A stretch of DNA of 64,000 nt from the NCBI RefSeq assembly GCF_003332825.1, contig NZ_QIRF01000003.1, positions 186,001-250,000 on the forward strand. Reading direction: 5' to 3'. The position numbers and the translations under genes are program-made. Below the pieces are notes generated by a model. That model was not told the DNA's origin and did no database searches. It saw only the letters and a program-made list of their open reading frames with translations. This document shows positions 55,801-64,000 of the stretch, piece by piece. This DNA is from Dyella sp. C9 (GTDB lineage: Bacteria; Pseudomonadota; Gammaproteobacteria; Xanthomonadales; Rhodanobacteraceae). The stretch's first letter is position 1; each line of letters opens with the position of its first letter.

Positions 55801-58800
55801 GGGCGCCGCTGCCAGCGTGCAGGAAATCGGCGATAGCACGCAGGCCTCGCTGCAAGATGCCAGCCTGCAAACGGATGATGTCACCGTCAACGCCAGCACC
55901 ACCGCGACCGAACAATCCATCGCGCTGGGTGCGGCGATCGGTGGCGACGGCTCGGGCGCGGCTTCGGTGGCCTACAACTGCATCGGCAGCGGCGGCGTCA
56001 GCAACGGCAATTGCTCCGGCAGCAGCTCGGGCAATCCCGGCACGCTGGCCGCGGTCAGTGGTGTCACCGGGGCAGGCGGCGCGGGCGCGGCGGTGATCGG
56101 CAATGCGCTGAACGTCGCTGCCGTCGACAACAGCAGCATCAGTACGCTGGCGGTGGACGTGTCCGGCAGCGGCGGAGTAGCGGTCGGTGCATCGGTGGCC
56201 GTCAGTGGCATCGGCACGACGACCTCGGCCAGCATCGGCACGGCGGCGCCGGCCAGTGGCGGCGACAGCACGCTTACCTTGCTGGACGTTGGCGGTCAGA
56301 CCAATGTTACGGCGACATCCGGCGCCAACATCGAATCGCTGGCGGTGGGTGCGTCTGGTTCGGGAGATGCGAGCGTGGCCGGTTCGGCCACCGCCAACAG
56401 CATCGACAATACCATCAGTGCCAGCATGACCAACGTGTCCACGGGCACGACCACCGATCCGCTGGTGGCGACCAGCAATGGCACCACCACGATCCAGGCA
56501 GTCAACAGTGCGCAGATCGGCTCGTTGGCCGGCGCGTTGGCCGGGTCTGGCAGCGCGGCGGTTGGCGCGGCGGTGGCGGTGAACGACATCAACACCAACA
56601 CCACCGCTGCGTTCGATGGCGATGGTGGCACGCCCACCAGCACGGTGGGCAACGTGGGCAACTGGTACCAGACCGGTTCGCTGCTGGTGCAGGCCACGGC
56701 GAGCAACCCGGGCAGCACCGGTGGCTTGTTCGGCGGATCCAGCAGCCTGGCCAGCGACAACGCCAACATCCAGACCATCGCCGTGGCAGCTGGCCTGGCT
56801 GGCGGCGTGGGGGTGTCCGGTTCGGTCGCCGTCAACCAGATCACTGGCAGCACCAGCGCCTACGTGGACCAGGACGCCAATGTCGTGGCCAACCAGAACG
56901 TGGGCGTGCTGGCGTCCAGCAACCAGGGCATCAACGTGTACGCCGGTGCGGCCGGGCTTGGGGAATCGGCCGGCGTGGGCGCCGGTGTGGTGGTCAACAC
57001 ACTCAACAGCGGCACCACGGCCTACATCGACAACAGCGACGTCAACGCCTATGCCAACGGCGGCGCGTTGAGCGTGGCCGGCGGCGCGACGGCCAGCACG
57101 GTCACCCTGCCTACCAGTCTCACCGGAACGCTCAGCACCTCGACCGGCACCACCAGCAACATCAGCGTGCCGGATCCGGATCTGGACAGCGCGACGACGT
57201 CCGTCAAGGGCGTGGCCGTCGATGCCAGCAACGAGCAGCATGCTTTCACGTTGAGCGTGGGCCTGGGCGCGGGCAGCGGCATCGCCGGCGCGGCCGAAGT
57301 GGGCGTCAACCAGATCGGCGGCGACACCAGTGCGTACATTGATGGTGGCTCGCTCATCAATGCCTTGAAGGACACCGCCACCGAGTCGCAACAGTCGATC
57401 AACACCGCGCAGCAGGTTTACGTCAACGCCTACAACGCGCAGTACGCCAGCAATTATCTGGCCGCCGCATCGGCCTCCGGTGGCATCGCCATCAGCGCTG
57501 CCGCGCCCGTCAATACGTTCAACGGCGACACCAAGGCGTACATCAACGGGTCGGCGGTCGATTCGCTGGCCAGCCAGCAAGGCACGATGGTGCAGGCAGA
57601 CAGCTACCAATGGTCGCTGAACAACCTTGGCGCGGCGTCGGTGAGCATCGACGGAGCCGCCAACCTCACCGGTGCCGTGTCATTGTTCAGCGCCAGCACC
57701 GATGCCTATATCAACGGCGGCAGCATCAGCGCCAGCAATGTCAGCGTGCTCGCCAACTCGGCCATCCAGAGTTCGCAGATCGGCGGTGCGCTGGCAGTCG
57801 CCGTCGGCGAGATCAGCGCGGCAGGTTCCGGCATGGCGCTGGTCAACATCGACAACGCCGAAACCTCCGCCGAAATCACCAACGTGCAGAACTTCGCCGA
57901 TGGTGGCGCTGCCACCGTGCAAGCCACCTCCAGCAATACGGCCGATGCGCTCGGCGAGCAATTGGCCGGGGGGCTATGGGCGGGTCTGGCGGGTACCGTG
58001 GGGGTGGACATCCTGGGCAACACCACCACCGCGCTGGTGCAGAACAGCACGCTGGCGGTGGGCGGCACGCTCAATGTCACGGCCAACGATACGCAGAACG
58101 TGGCCAACAACCTTGGCGGCATCGGCATCGGCGCGGCCGGGGTGGGCGGCGGCGTGGACGTGACGCTGATCCAGACGCACGTGGATGCCAACATCGACGA
58201 CAGCAGCGTCACCACGAATTACGGCAACCTCGCCAGCGGCGTGAATGTCTACGCCAACTCCGCGCTGAGCGTGGACAACCAGACCACCAACATCGCCGCT
58301 GGCGCGGCGGGTGTGGGCGTGTCGGTGGGCGTGCTGATCGCCGGTTCCGGTGATGCGATCGCCAACAACGGCAATCTGTCCTGGCTCAATGGGGGCTCGG
58401 GCACGCCCAGCGCTTCCAGCAATGGCCAGAGCCAGCAGCAGGTCACGCTGGCCAACGTCGATCAACTCGGCAGCCAGGGTTCGCTCAGTGGTACCGATGC
58501 CAACGGCAATGCGATTTCCTACAGCAGCCTTGGCGTGAACAACGCAAGCTCGGTCAACGGCAGCGGCAATTTCAGCAGCGCCTGGGCCACGGCGATGAAC
58601 AGTGCCAGCAATGGCATCACCGCGCGCATCACCGACGGCAGCCAGATCACCACCAGCGGCAACGTCAACGTCGCCGCCAACGTCACCGACAGCACCAGCA
58701 ACACGGCCGGCGCGGGTGCCGGCGGCGCGGCGGCGATCGGCGTGTCGGTGGCCTACACCGAACTGGACAACCAGGTCGGCGCGCTGGTGGACAACACCAG

Positions 58801-61800
58801 CAAGATCTCCGGCGCAAGCAAGGTGGCCGTGCAGGCCGGCATCGCCGATGGCGCCGGCGGCAGCGCGGCCTACACCGCGATCAGTACGGGCCAGAGCGCG
58901 GGCAATGTCACCGTGGGTGCGCTCGGCGTCAACGTGGCGGTCGCCGACAGCGAGATCAACAACAACGTGGTCGCCGAAGATGCCGGCAACGTCGCCGGCA
59001 GCGCCACCCTGGACATCCTGGCCGGCGACAGCAGCACCGCCTCGTCGGGTAACAGCAACCCGACCGTCAATGTCGGCATCGGCGTCGCCGCCGGCACCAT
59101 CCAGGACACCGCCGATCGCCACGACACCATCCTTGCGTCGCTGGACGCCGGTGCCACGGCCAGCGGCTTCGGCAGCCTGACAGTGGCCGCCACCGACAAC
59201 GGCGGCGCCACCGCACAGGGCGTGGCTGGCACCGGTGGCATCATTTCCGGCGATGGCGCGGACATCACCGCCAGCGACACCAGCACCGTCAGCGGCAGCA
59301 TCGGCGTCAACACGCTGGCCAGCAGTGGGGCGGCCAGCATCTTCCCCGGTTACAGCATCGGCTCGGGTCTGGTTACCACGCTGTCGGGCGTGGGCGCTAC
59401 CAGCGTCACTGCCGATGCCGCGCCGACCTTGTCGGCCAGCGCGCAGACCACCACCATCGGTGTGGGCATTTCGATCGGCGTGAACAACGTCAATGCCAGT
59501 GCGGCACTCACCAGCAGCGCTGTGGTGGGTTCGTCCAGCTCCGATGTGCAGTTCACCAACGCACCGACCGGCAGCGCGCTCAACCTGACGAGCGATTTCG
59601 CGCCGAACCTCTCGGCCACTTCCACCGGCAACAGCGGCGGTATCGTTGCCGCCGATGCGTCCAACGCGACCGCCAGCAGCAGCGGCACCAACCGTGCCGA
59701 AATCGGCAGCGGCGTCATGCTGCCGCTGCTCGGCAGCGTGTCGATCCTGGCCGACAGCACGCCGGTGGCCTCGGCCAATGCCAACGGCGTGGTCGCCGGC
59801 GGTTTCATCGGCGGCGGTTTCAACGCCAACGCCAGTTCCGACGAAACCACCACGGCGTCGCTGGACGGCAGCCAGGCCAATGTGAGCGAGAACATCAGTA
59901 ACGCCACTACCGGCGTGACCTATACGGGTGCCACCGAGCTGAACAGCCTTGGCATCCTGGCCGACAGCACCGACACCAACAACGCCTACGTCAAATCGGG
60001 CAGCGGCGAGCTGGTTGGCGGCGTGGCTGCCACGGCCACGACAGCCGCGCTGTCCACCTCCAGCGCCACGCTGGGCGCCGACCAGTACCTGACGATGGGC
60101 GGCGAATTCAACCTTGTCGCCAACACCCAATATTTCTACGGCGTCACCGCCGATTCGAGCAACGGTGCGGTGATCGGCGGTAGCGGCGCCTATGCCAACA
60201 ACCTCGCCGGCACCACCGGCACCACGGCTGCCGCGGGGATTGGCATCAACACGGCGGTGGTGTCGGGCGGCAACCTCAACGTGATCGCCGACACCACGAT
60301 GAGCGCTGATGCAAGCAACGGCGGCGCCACCAGCGGTGCGGGTGGCTTGTTCGTGGGCACGGCGGCCGAGGTGAACAACACCTTCCTCGCCAACAACTCC
60401 GCGCACATCGGCAACGGCGATTATCTGGCCACCTACGGTTACGACACGGCCAGCACGTTGAGCAGCATCAATGTGATCGCCGACAGCACCATCCAGAACG
60501 TGCAAGATCAGGCCAGCATCACCATCGGTGGCGCGGTGCCGGTTGCCAACCCCACCACCAACTTCACCGGCACGGTGGGCAACACCATCGATATCGATGG
60601 CAACAGCACGTTGACCAGCTACGTCGTCAACATCGGCACCTACGCCATGATGGGGGCGATGAACACGGCGATCGGCAATTCGTACGGCATTGACGGCGTT
60701 GCCTCGGCCAGTTCCACCACCAGCCTCACCGCCAACCAGTCGGTCAACGTCGGTACCGACGGCAATGGCACCGTATCCATTGCCAGCATGAACGACAGCT
60801 ACGTGCTGGCTGGCGAGGATTTCGGCGACGGCAGCCTGGCCACGGAACTGAATGCCCAGCCGGTGGCGCAGGCTTACGTGCGCGGGCTCATCGCCATTCC
60901 GGTGGCTTCGGCGACAGCCAATGTGGTCAGCAACGCCACCTTGACGCTGGGCGCGGGCAGTTCGGTCACCAGCGATGGCGACGTGAATATCGGCAGCATC
61001 AACGGCACTCTCACGGCCAGCCCCGACAGCGAGGGCCACGGCTACGAGCTTGGCTTCATTCCGGTAACCAACAGCAACAACAGCACCAGTGTCGGCGGTA
61101 GTGCCAACACCGCCATCAACGGCAACGTGGTGGCAGGCACGGGTGGCGATCTGCTGATCAACATCGACGCCAACGGCAATCTCACCAGCAATGCCATTGC
61201 CTATGCCGTGGATACCGGCAGCGGCTTCACCACCGCCGGCAGTACGATCGGCGGCACGCCGAGCGCCGTCACCTTCGCCGCGCAATGGGTCAACGACTAC
61301 AACGAAACGGACCCGGGCTCGACGGGCAACGTGACCGCATGGGAGTTCGGCGGTTCGGCCAGCGACATCCTGGGCGTGCCGCTCAGCGTGCGCGGTGGCA
61401 ACGTCTACCTGTTCGGCGGCAACGGCACCAGCACCAACATGGGCGGCATCAGCGGCAGCGGCTCGGTCACGGCCAACCCCGCGCCATCCATCACCATCGA
61501 CAATGCAAGCGCCGATACGGTGGCGCTGTCGGGCATCGACGTCAGCTTCGGCCTCAGCGGCACGGTGTACGAGAACAACGCCAACACCAGCGGCACGACC
61601 AGCATCGGTGGCGTCCGCATCACGCAGGCGCCCAGCGACGCGCAGCCCAACATCACCATCGACAACTCGTACAACAACACGTTGTCGCCGGGGCAGAACA
61701 CGCCGGACATCATGGTCAACGGCGCCATCCAGGATTTCGGCGGCAACGTCAGCCTGAGTACCAGCGAAGGCTCGATCACGACCAATGGCATCTATGCCAA

Positions 61801-64000
61801 TGACGTGTCGATCTATGCACCGCGTGGCGACGTGACCTTCAATGCCAACCCTGCGTTCACCGGTGGCGATCCGGCCGGTGCATTGGACAGTTCGACAAGC
61901 TGGCTTTTCACCGACATCCTCGGGCCGGATTTCTTCAATACCGGCAGTGCCGCGACCGGCTCCTGGGACGCGGACAAGGTGGCGGCGGCGATCATGGAGG
62001 CGGTGTACGCGCCCAACTCGACCAGTACGGCAACGCTCAATGCCGCACTGATGACCTACGGTGGCGGCACCACGGTGCCCTTTTCGAACTACCAGGGGAC
62101 ATTCCAGGCCACGCCGATCATCACGATCGGCAACTGTGCCGGATTCTCATACGGCGGTAGCACCTGCAGCGGATCCGGCAGTTCCGGCATCGGTTATGGC
62201 GTGATCAGCGAGGGACCCAGCGGCAACGACTACACGCCGATGGTGCCGTGGATCGCGCTTAGCGCTTCGGGTACCAATGTGCAGGGTGCCTCCAGCAGCT
62301 GGGGCACCGGCCAGAAGATGCCCTCGTCGCAGTCGCAAACCCTGACCGTGAATGCCGGTGCCAATGGCTACATCGATTTCGATTCGTCCTACACGGTGGG
62401 CCAGTCCGGTGTATGGACGGTGCAGACGCAAAAGGGCCTCAGCGATTTCCTCAATGCCTATGCCAGCAACAAGGGCACGCTGCTCTACGCCTACAATGCG
62501 GGCAACAACAGTTACACCACGTACCAGGAGTCGGTGAGCAATGGCACGCTGGGGCTGACCGACGGCACCGGCAACACGCTGTACTACTACAACAGCAGCA
62601 ACGGTTCGTATGAGCCCTTGCTGGGCCTGGTGCAGTCGGCTGGCTCCAGCCAGCTCATCGGCGCCAGCTACAACATCAACCAGAAGCAGATCGACCTCAA
62701 CAGCGTCGAGGCCACCGGTGGCGGCCAGGCTACGTTGATCGGCCATGTGGTGAGCACGGGCGGTGGCAGCATCACCGTCAACAGCGGCTATGGCGAAGTG
62801 TTGGTGGACAACACCACCGGCTTGCCGTTGCAGGTGAACAACATCGACACCGGCAAGGCATCGCCGGGCATGGTCACCATCGAAGACTATTCGCAGTTGA
62901 TCGGCGGTTCGAATGTGCCCACCACCACCTGGTACGTCAGCGTGGATGGTGGTGCGACGCAGACCTTCACCAACAACCCGGGCGCCTACAACAGTGCGCA
63001 GAGCGGCGTGACATCGACGCTGGAATCGGCATCGGGCGTGCCGAGCATCGTGGAAGCCTCCAACACCAGCGGCGATGCCATCTATGCGTTGACGGAGAAT
63101 GGGGCGGCGCTGGCCAGTTATGCCCCGGCCCAAGGCCAGTACTACAACTACGGCATGTCCGCCACCGTGTTCCGTCCGACCTCCGGATTGCCCGCTGCCT
63201 ACACCGGATCGAGCTCCAGCACGGACTGGTCGTTCTACAACGCCCAGACCGGCCAGGCCGAAGATGGCGACCAGGCCTGGACGCCGTATTCGGGGTTCTC
63301 CAAGACGGCCAACGTGACACTGAGCAATGGCGCGCAATGGGCCGTGGGTATTTCCGGCAGCACGAGCAATCCCGTGCAGTCGATCTACGCAGGCGGGTGG
63401 GCGGTCTTTCATGGATGCAGCGGTAGCCTGGGCACAGGGTGCAATTACGGCACCACGGCCACCGTCTATGACGACGACACGACCTGGTACTCCTCCAAGA
63501 ACCCGGGTGGCTGGGGCTCGGCCTGGAATTTCCTGTATCCCGACTACGGCACGCTCAGCATCAACGTCACCCAGTCCGCTTCGCTGCCGATCGCGATCAA
63601 CTTCGCCACCTCCACCACCAACCGCGTGGAGATCGACTCCAACGCCAACATCCTGCTCAACGGCGTCATCTCCAACACCAACAACCCGGTGCAGAACGGC
63701 AACACCGCCTCAGGCGTGTCGGCCACGCCGGACACGCTGCTGGTGGCCACCAACGGTGGCAACATTCTCAGCACCAACCCGCAGCAGCAACTGATCTGGA
63801 CGCATGACCTGGCCATGATCACCGAAGGCGGCGGCAGCATCGGCACGTCGTCCAGGCCGATCAACGTGCAGATCACCGGTTACGGCAACACCGATACCGG
63901 CAACAGCGGCGTGGTCGATACCGGCAACGAAACCACGCTCGTGGCCGTGACCGACGGGTACACCAATACCAGCGCGACACCGGGCGATGGCAACGACGGC
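49883..64000 (+). CDS. Giant filamentous adhesin (leukotoxin LktA-family/FHA-like), 5' part, runs off the window
   Basis: One uninterrupted frame of at least 4706 codons, still open at the edge. Residues 1-44 form an extended signal peptide (hydrophobic core TLATAVCGALGMGLSA, cleavage after ALA); a start at Met21 is possible. Residues about 50-200 resemble the N-terminal domain of filamentous haemagglutinin/LktA-type exoproteins (YFADPYGIVVGKGGTINVG). The rest is thousands of residues rich in Gly, Ser, Thr, Asn and Ala, with repeating patterns like SGGNVTV and NTTTASIDD suited to beta-helix coils, interrupted by Ala-Pro linkers and helical islands. Mature cysteines are only 296/305, 2033/2044, 4085/4095 and 4512/4520. 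Two-partner secretion is likely; no TpsB partner is in view. Role: surface adhesion or biofilm, by family. Confidence 0.85.
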   Translation, partial: MNHRIVSKNPANPRLHGLEKMSLRTLATAVCGALGMGLSAQALAAGPSATTITVANGQGHTLNNFSTSNIQTSGSTTNITPVRPKNTGSVAFGSYGEFNVASGATVNFNLPANTTSVVNLIWGESSSQAAQIYGTVNSYLNGQSGKNYGGAVYFADPYGIVVGKGGTINVGALSLSAPTASFMASVLSDANSIGTQNATSANLDALLGVQNTVTTPATTTSPFTDSKNPTYLNGSAPTSTTTSTDANGNTTTDYTYVSGNVSTRVVVYAPKSGSTTYTIYTTTAETVNDTAAANVCASGNSAMICVDGLVNANNAVRIHATTIDVSGTISVTGNGSDILATAVNLDGNGAPTQVEQDGNTIRLIAEDSNGSSGGGDAQANGAVSVSGTLSTGNVAYPTSSTPAPSQDSWGEIALTANVASNSDYATGSEISTLESAGKNVADGALLMLDQGSFNSSTPTQIIDNLAPSTSQLASDAMVAGNLVAGKLGVQVAFARSFSTANVELSSGAHVNASGDVVLQAGTTTETSANVTAATTSGSSPLSAAGFYGAVYSKANALVDSGAIVTSGGNVTVKATTDNSMAVTASSTATSSNSVVGATVAWTQAAVDAQAQVNGAVTANALNIGAHNTNNFDTEASASTSNSSSSGSIGLAGAVSRQTIAADAYLGSAPTINNGAAGDITVAAETDTTKNNTSVSTGTTAPTPAQSPSPSQSEQGESGDLTNTMGNVTQNADGSGSGKGLGGDLPFKIGSAVAWTDSSNTATAAAAPGLTITTPGNLAIQAIVSNAGIHNGALSETSSAEDAGSEGASSTSSSSSGGSSTVNVSAAVAYANYQNTADAEIGSGDKVTAQNIGVNAQVIVPFDFTFGLGSQASSDLSDLESMGNSLDAFEKGLSDLNALKSTVTGLPATIMNGVSGFAGAAGDGSTVTIGGSVNYFGMSNSSRAWVGSGSSLTSTAATPAKGSSESWTSSLDWLTGAVNDQNIGNIAMPADPGMTGTGADGSSTFTWNNSIDVLAGTHVAAFNLVGDLAPWADKGASAAIGGAFNYGGYADSATAGVDSQVTITSNNSVAVNATGADTLFVLSPTSGQGGSAAIEGMVALTDVSDATHATLSGSDTVNASALDVNASNPVMVWSLAGALSMSGSGAVGLSVGINDITTSTVANIGDNSGDEVPAPTPPPAPAPAETGGAITVDSLAVQANTSGEAGGLSVAGSYVSAPAPAPAPAPAPAPAPAPAPGSGLLSMLKSVSSLADKLRGGADTFQSALGKVDEISGEGATIESDLTGSSPSPSPGSSLLDEASSKLSTISSGLSAVSSASSGLQGIVSKLGSLNKKSSGTPSSSSGSSSNSSATFGIGISGAASVDMASLSTQSGVDGVTVTVPAGTTAASPQVDVTATNDAQLYSAAGSAAIVRAQSSNTNAGIAGTVAYSNVADTTTAIIGDHGNSNATQVNAGNVAVQAVDNSMQVDAGIGAAAALGGSGTDVTLAGSVSIGASNNQTTASIDDATLTDPDKTTGADGVQVTAYDASEIGIGAGGLALSTGSGTNVNGALSLTYAQIKDNTNATVDDGASISNYGNFALNALDSARIVAVAATGSLATGENGVSVTGAVTYSDVQNGTIASIDNGASVSANGNIAVQAEAVDPTSSVVSSLNLPTPQPATSYYDFSGGGLQSNIASANSASQNAASDTNTQAGLTDTTTTSGSNSTGLGSSIIAVAGDISSASNDVGMSLAYSNIANTHQVVIDDASLTATGGTINLNAQDNTRIIDFALGVGVSTGQFAGLGSATVSTIANHDEVLLGPNSDEASGLGVGATSLAANTINASAKDASAIYSLAGGVGVSTQGVAAGGAVVYNNIGNTIAAQATNVAFTTNGADTQPSTTSPVYDLGLQASNNASIMAGAVAGSFGSDVALSISFGWNQTSNTVDASLVGGSLTNLAQGGGSAGAQGTLGIIATDNATIQALSGAVGLSSSAGVGAAASVQEIGDSTQASLQDASLQTDDVTVNASTTATEQSIALGAAIGGDGSGAASVAYNCIGSGGVSNGNCSGSSSGNPGTLAAVSGVTGAGGAGAAVIGNALNVAAVDNSSISTLAVDVSGSGGVAVGASVAVSGIGTTTSASIGTAAPASGGDSTLTLLDVGGQTNVTATSGANIESLAVGASGSGDASVAGSATANSIDNTISASMTNVSTGTTTDPLVATSNGTTTIQAVNSAQIGSLAGALAGSGSAAVGAAVAVNDINTNTTAAFDGDGGTPTSTVGNVGNWYQTGSLLVQATASNPGSTGGLFGGSSSLASDNANIQTIAVAAGLAGGVGVSGSVAVNQITGSTSAYVDQDANVVANQNVGVLASSNQGINVYAGAAGLGESAGVGAGVVVNTLNSGTTAYIDNSDVNAYANGGALSVAGGATASTVTLPTSLTGTLSTSTGTTSNISVPDPDLDSATTSVKGVAVDASNEQHAFTLSVGLGAGSGIAGAAEVGVNQIGGDTSAYIDGGSLINALKDTATESQQSINTAQQVYVNAYNAQYASNYLAAASASGGIAISAAAPVNTFNGDTKAYINGSAVDSLASQQGTMVQADSYQWSLNNLGAASVSIDGAANLTGAVSLFSASTDAYINGGSISASNVSVLANSAIQSSQIGGALAVAVGEISAAGSGMALVNIDNAETSAEITNVQNFADGGAATVQATSSNTADALGEQLAGGLWAGLAGTVGVDILGNTTTALVQNSTLAVGGTLNVTANDTQNVANNLGGIGIGAAGVGGGVDVTLIQTHVDANIDDSSVTTNYGNLASGVNVYANSALSVDNQTTNIAAGAAGVGVSVGVLIAGSGDAIANNGNLSWLNGGSGTPSASSNGQSQQQVTLANVDQLGSQGSLSGTDANGNAISYSSLGVNNASSVNGSGNFSSAWATAMNSASNGITARITDGSQITTSGNVNVAANVTDSTSNTAGAGAGGAAAIGVSVAYTELDNQVGALVDNTSKISGASKVAVQAGIADGAGGSAAYTAISTGQSAGNVTVGALGVNVAVADSEINNNVVAEDAGNVAGSATLDILAGDSSTASSGNSNPTVNVGIGVAAGTIQDTADRHDTILASLDAGATASGFGSLTVAATDNGGATAQGVAGTGGIISGDGADITASDTSTVSGSIGVNTLASSGAASIFPGYSIGSGLVTTLSGVGATSVTADAAPTLSASAQTTTIGVGISIGVNNVNASAALTSSAVVGSSSSDVQFTNAPTGSALNLTSDFAPNLSATSTGNSGGIVAADASNATASSSGTNRAEIGSGVMLPLLGSVSILADSTPVASANANGVVAGGFIGGGFNANASSDETTTASLDGSQANVSENISNATTGVTYTGATELNSLGILADSTDTNNAYVKSGSGELVGGVAATATTAALSTSSATLGADQYLTMGGEFNLVANTQYFYGVTADSSNGAVIGGSGAYANNLAGTTGTTAAAGIGINTAVVSGGNLNVIADTTMSADASNGGATSGAGGLFVGTAAEVNNTFLANNSAHIGNGDYLATYGYDTASTLSSINVIADSTIQNVQDQASITIGGAVPVANPTTNFTGTVGNTIDIDGNSTLTSYVVNIGTYAMMGAMNTAIGNSYGIDGVASASSTTSLTANQSVNVGTDGNGTVSIASMNDSYVLAGEDFGDGSLATELNAQPVAQAYVRGLIAIPVASATANVVSNATLTLGAGSSVTSDGDVNIGSINGTLTASPDSEGHGYELGFIPVTNSNNSTSVGGSANTAINGNVVAGTGGDLLINIDANGNLTSNAIAYAVDTGSGFTTAGSTIGGTPSAVTFAAQWVNDYNETDPGSTGNVTAWEFGGSASDILGVPLSVRGGNVYLFGGNGTSTNMGGISGSGSVTANPAPSITIDNASADTVALSGIDVSFGLSGTVYENNANTSGTTSIGGVRITQAPSDAQPNITIDNSYNNTLSPGQNTPDIMVNGAIQDFGGNVSLSTSEGSITTNGIYANDVSIYAPRGDVTFNANPAFTGGDPAGALDSSTSWLFTDILGPDFFNTGSAATGSWDADKVAAAIMEAVYAPNSTSTATLNAALMTYGGGTTVPFSNYQGTFQATPIITIGNCAGFSYGGSTCSGSGSSGIGYGVISEGPSGNDYTPMVPWIALSASGTNVQGASSSWGTGQKMPSSQSQTLTVNAGANGYIDFDSSYTVGQSGVWTVQTQKGLSDFLNAYASNKGTLLYAYNAGNNSYTTYQESVSNGTLGLTDGTGNTLYYYNSSNGSYEPLLGLVQSAGSSQLIGASYNINQKQIDLNSVEATGGGQATLIGHVVSTGGGSITVNSGYGEVLVDNTTGLPLQVNNIDTGKASPGMVTIEDYSQLIGGSNVPTTTWYVSVDGGATQTFTNNPGAYNSAQSGVTSTLESASGVPSIVEASNTSGDAIYALTENGAALASYAPAQGQYYNYGMSATVFRPTSGLPAAYTGSSSSTDWSFYNAQTGQAEDGDQAWTPYSGFSKTANVTLSNGAQWAVGISGSTSNPVQSIYAGGWAVFHGCSGSLGTGCNYGTTATVYDDDTTWYSSKNPGGWGSAWNFLYPDYGTLSINVTQSASLPIAINFATSTTNRVEIDSNANILLNGVISNTNNPVQNGNTASGVSATPDTLLVATNGGNILSTNPQQQLIWTHDLAMITEGGGSIGTSSRPINVQITGYGNTDTGNSGVVDTGNETTLVAVTDGYTNTSATPGDGNDG
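53528..53587 (+). repeat. Ten Ala-Pro units inside the adhesin
   Basis: Residues 1216-1235 are (Ala-Pro)x10, with a shorter Pro-Ala run at 1174-1183. Codons vary (GCG, GCC, GCT, GCA; CCG, CCC, CCA), so the run is kept at protein level and is not a fresh microsatellite. It borders a predicted helical segment. Confidence 0.9.

Noticed and set aside
49946..63876. Very long minus-strand open frames (several of 400-1100 codons) opposite the adhesin.
   Set aside because: They are mirror images of the low-complexity adhesin frame, whose codon choice rarely yields stops on the other strand. They lack recognisable domains, start sites with ribosome-binding sites, and normal protein composition.
1..64000. 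tRNA genes, rRNA, CRISPR arrays, transposases, integrases or prophage genes.
   Set aside because: I looked through the intergenic stretches and recognisable products and found none; the direct or inverted repeats seen are REPIN-like or short palindromes without regular spacers.

Overview
The window is high-GC chromosomal DNA of a gammaproteobacterium of the order Lysobacterales (Xanthomonadales), most likely the Rhodanobacteraceae side (Dyella, Luteibacter, Rhodanobacter, Frateuria). The main evidence is the Xanthomonas-type arginine pathway: N-acetylornithine carbamoyltransferase with its diagnostic Glu92, argG, an acetylcitrulline-type deacetylase, a fused N-acetylglutamate synthase/kinase, argC and argH, followed by proBA. 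A FimX-type type IV pilus regulator, a DksA with a histone-like tail and a kynureninase/ACMSD operon agree with this. I see no tRNA, rRNA, insertion sequence, prophage or CRISPR array. Placement below order level is inference.

Layout. 1-5 kb: the 3' part of radA, then a glutathione transferase, purU and a YpjD/CcsA-like membrane protein on the minus strand, and a secreted alpha/beta hydrolase. 5-9 kb: ffh and the rpsP-rimM-trmD-rplS operon with a strong terminator. 9-13 kb: fimX and epmB on minus, divergent from efp. 13-18.5 kb: mtaD, a YciI-like gene, ubiG, a MupP/Gph phosphatase and a phytoene-synthase-like gene packed as an operon, then folE2 and a lipoprotein. 18.5-25 kb: an Aer-like chemoreceptor and pyrC-yidD on minus, dksA on plus, sufE and cysS on minus. 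25-37 kb: a glycine-zipper protein, then the arginine/proline operon, preceded by what looks like a complete transcription attenuator with an Arg-rich leader peptide. 37-48 kb: a divergent LysR/MFS pair, a minus-strand operon with ACMSD and kynU, a YCII protein, an FUSC membrane protein, AmiD-like amidase, the EF-P paralogue efpL and a type II 3-hydroxyacyl-CoA dehydrogenase. 48.4-64 kb: a long structured leader, a SapC-family gene and the first 14.1 kb of a giant filamentous adhesin that runs off the window.

How the genes fit together. From the leader peptide to proA nearly everything is on one strand with 4-bp stop/start overlaps or short gaps, so arginine and proline synthesis probably share transcripts; PaiB-like, OsmC-like and cupin genes travel with them. 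EF-P and its EpmB modification enzyme are divergent neighbours, and the second polyproline-rescue factor EfpL lies 35 kb away. Two proteins whose relatives use zinc appear here in zinc-free form (FolE2, and DksA without its Cys4 finger). Three copies of a palindromic REPIN-like element lie after efp and inside the arg operon, and a second repeat family lies between rplS and fimX.

Most striking points: the putative arginine attenuator before argF', the DksA fusion, the unexplained structured leader before sapC and the adhesin, and the adhesin itself, whose exported part has only eight cysteines, arranged as four close pairs.
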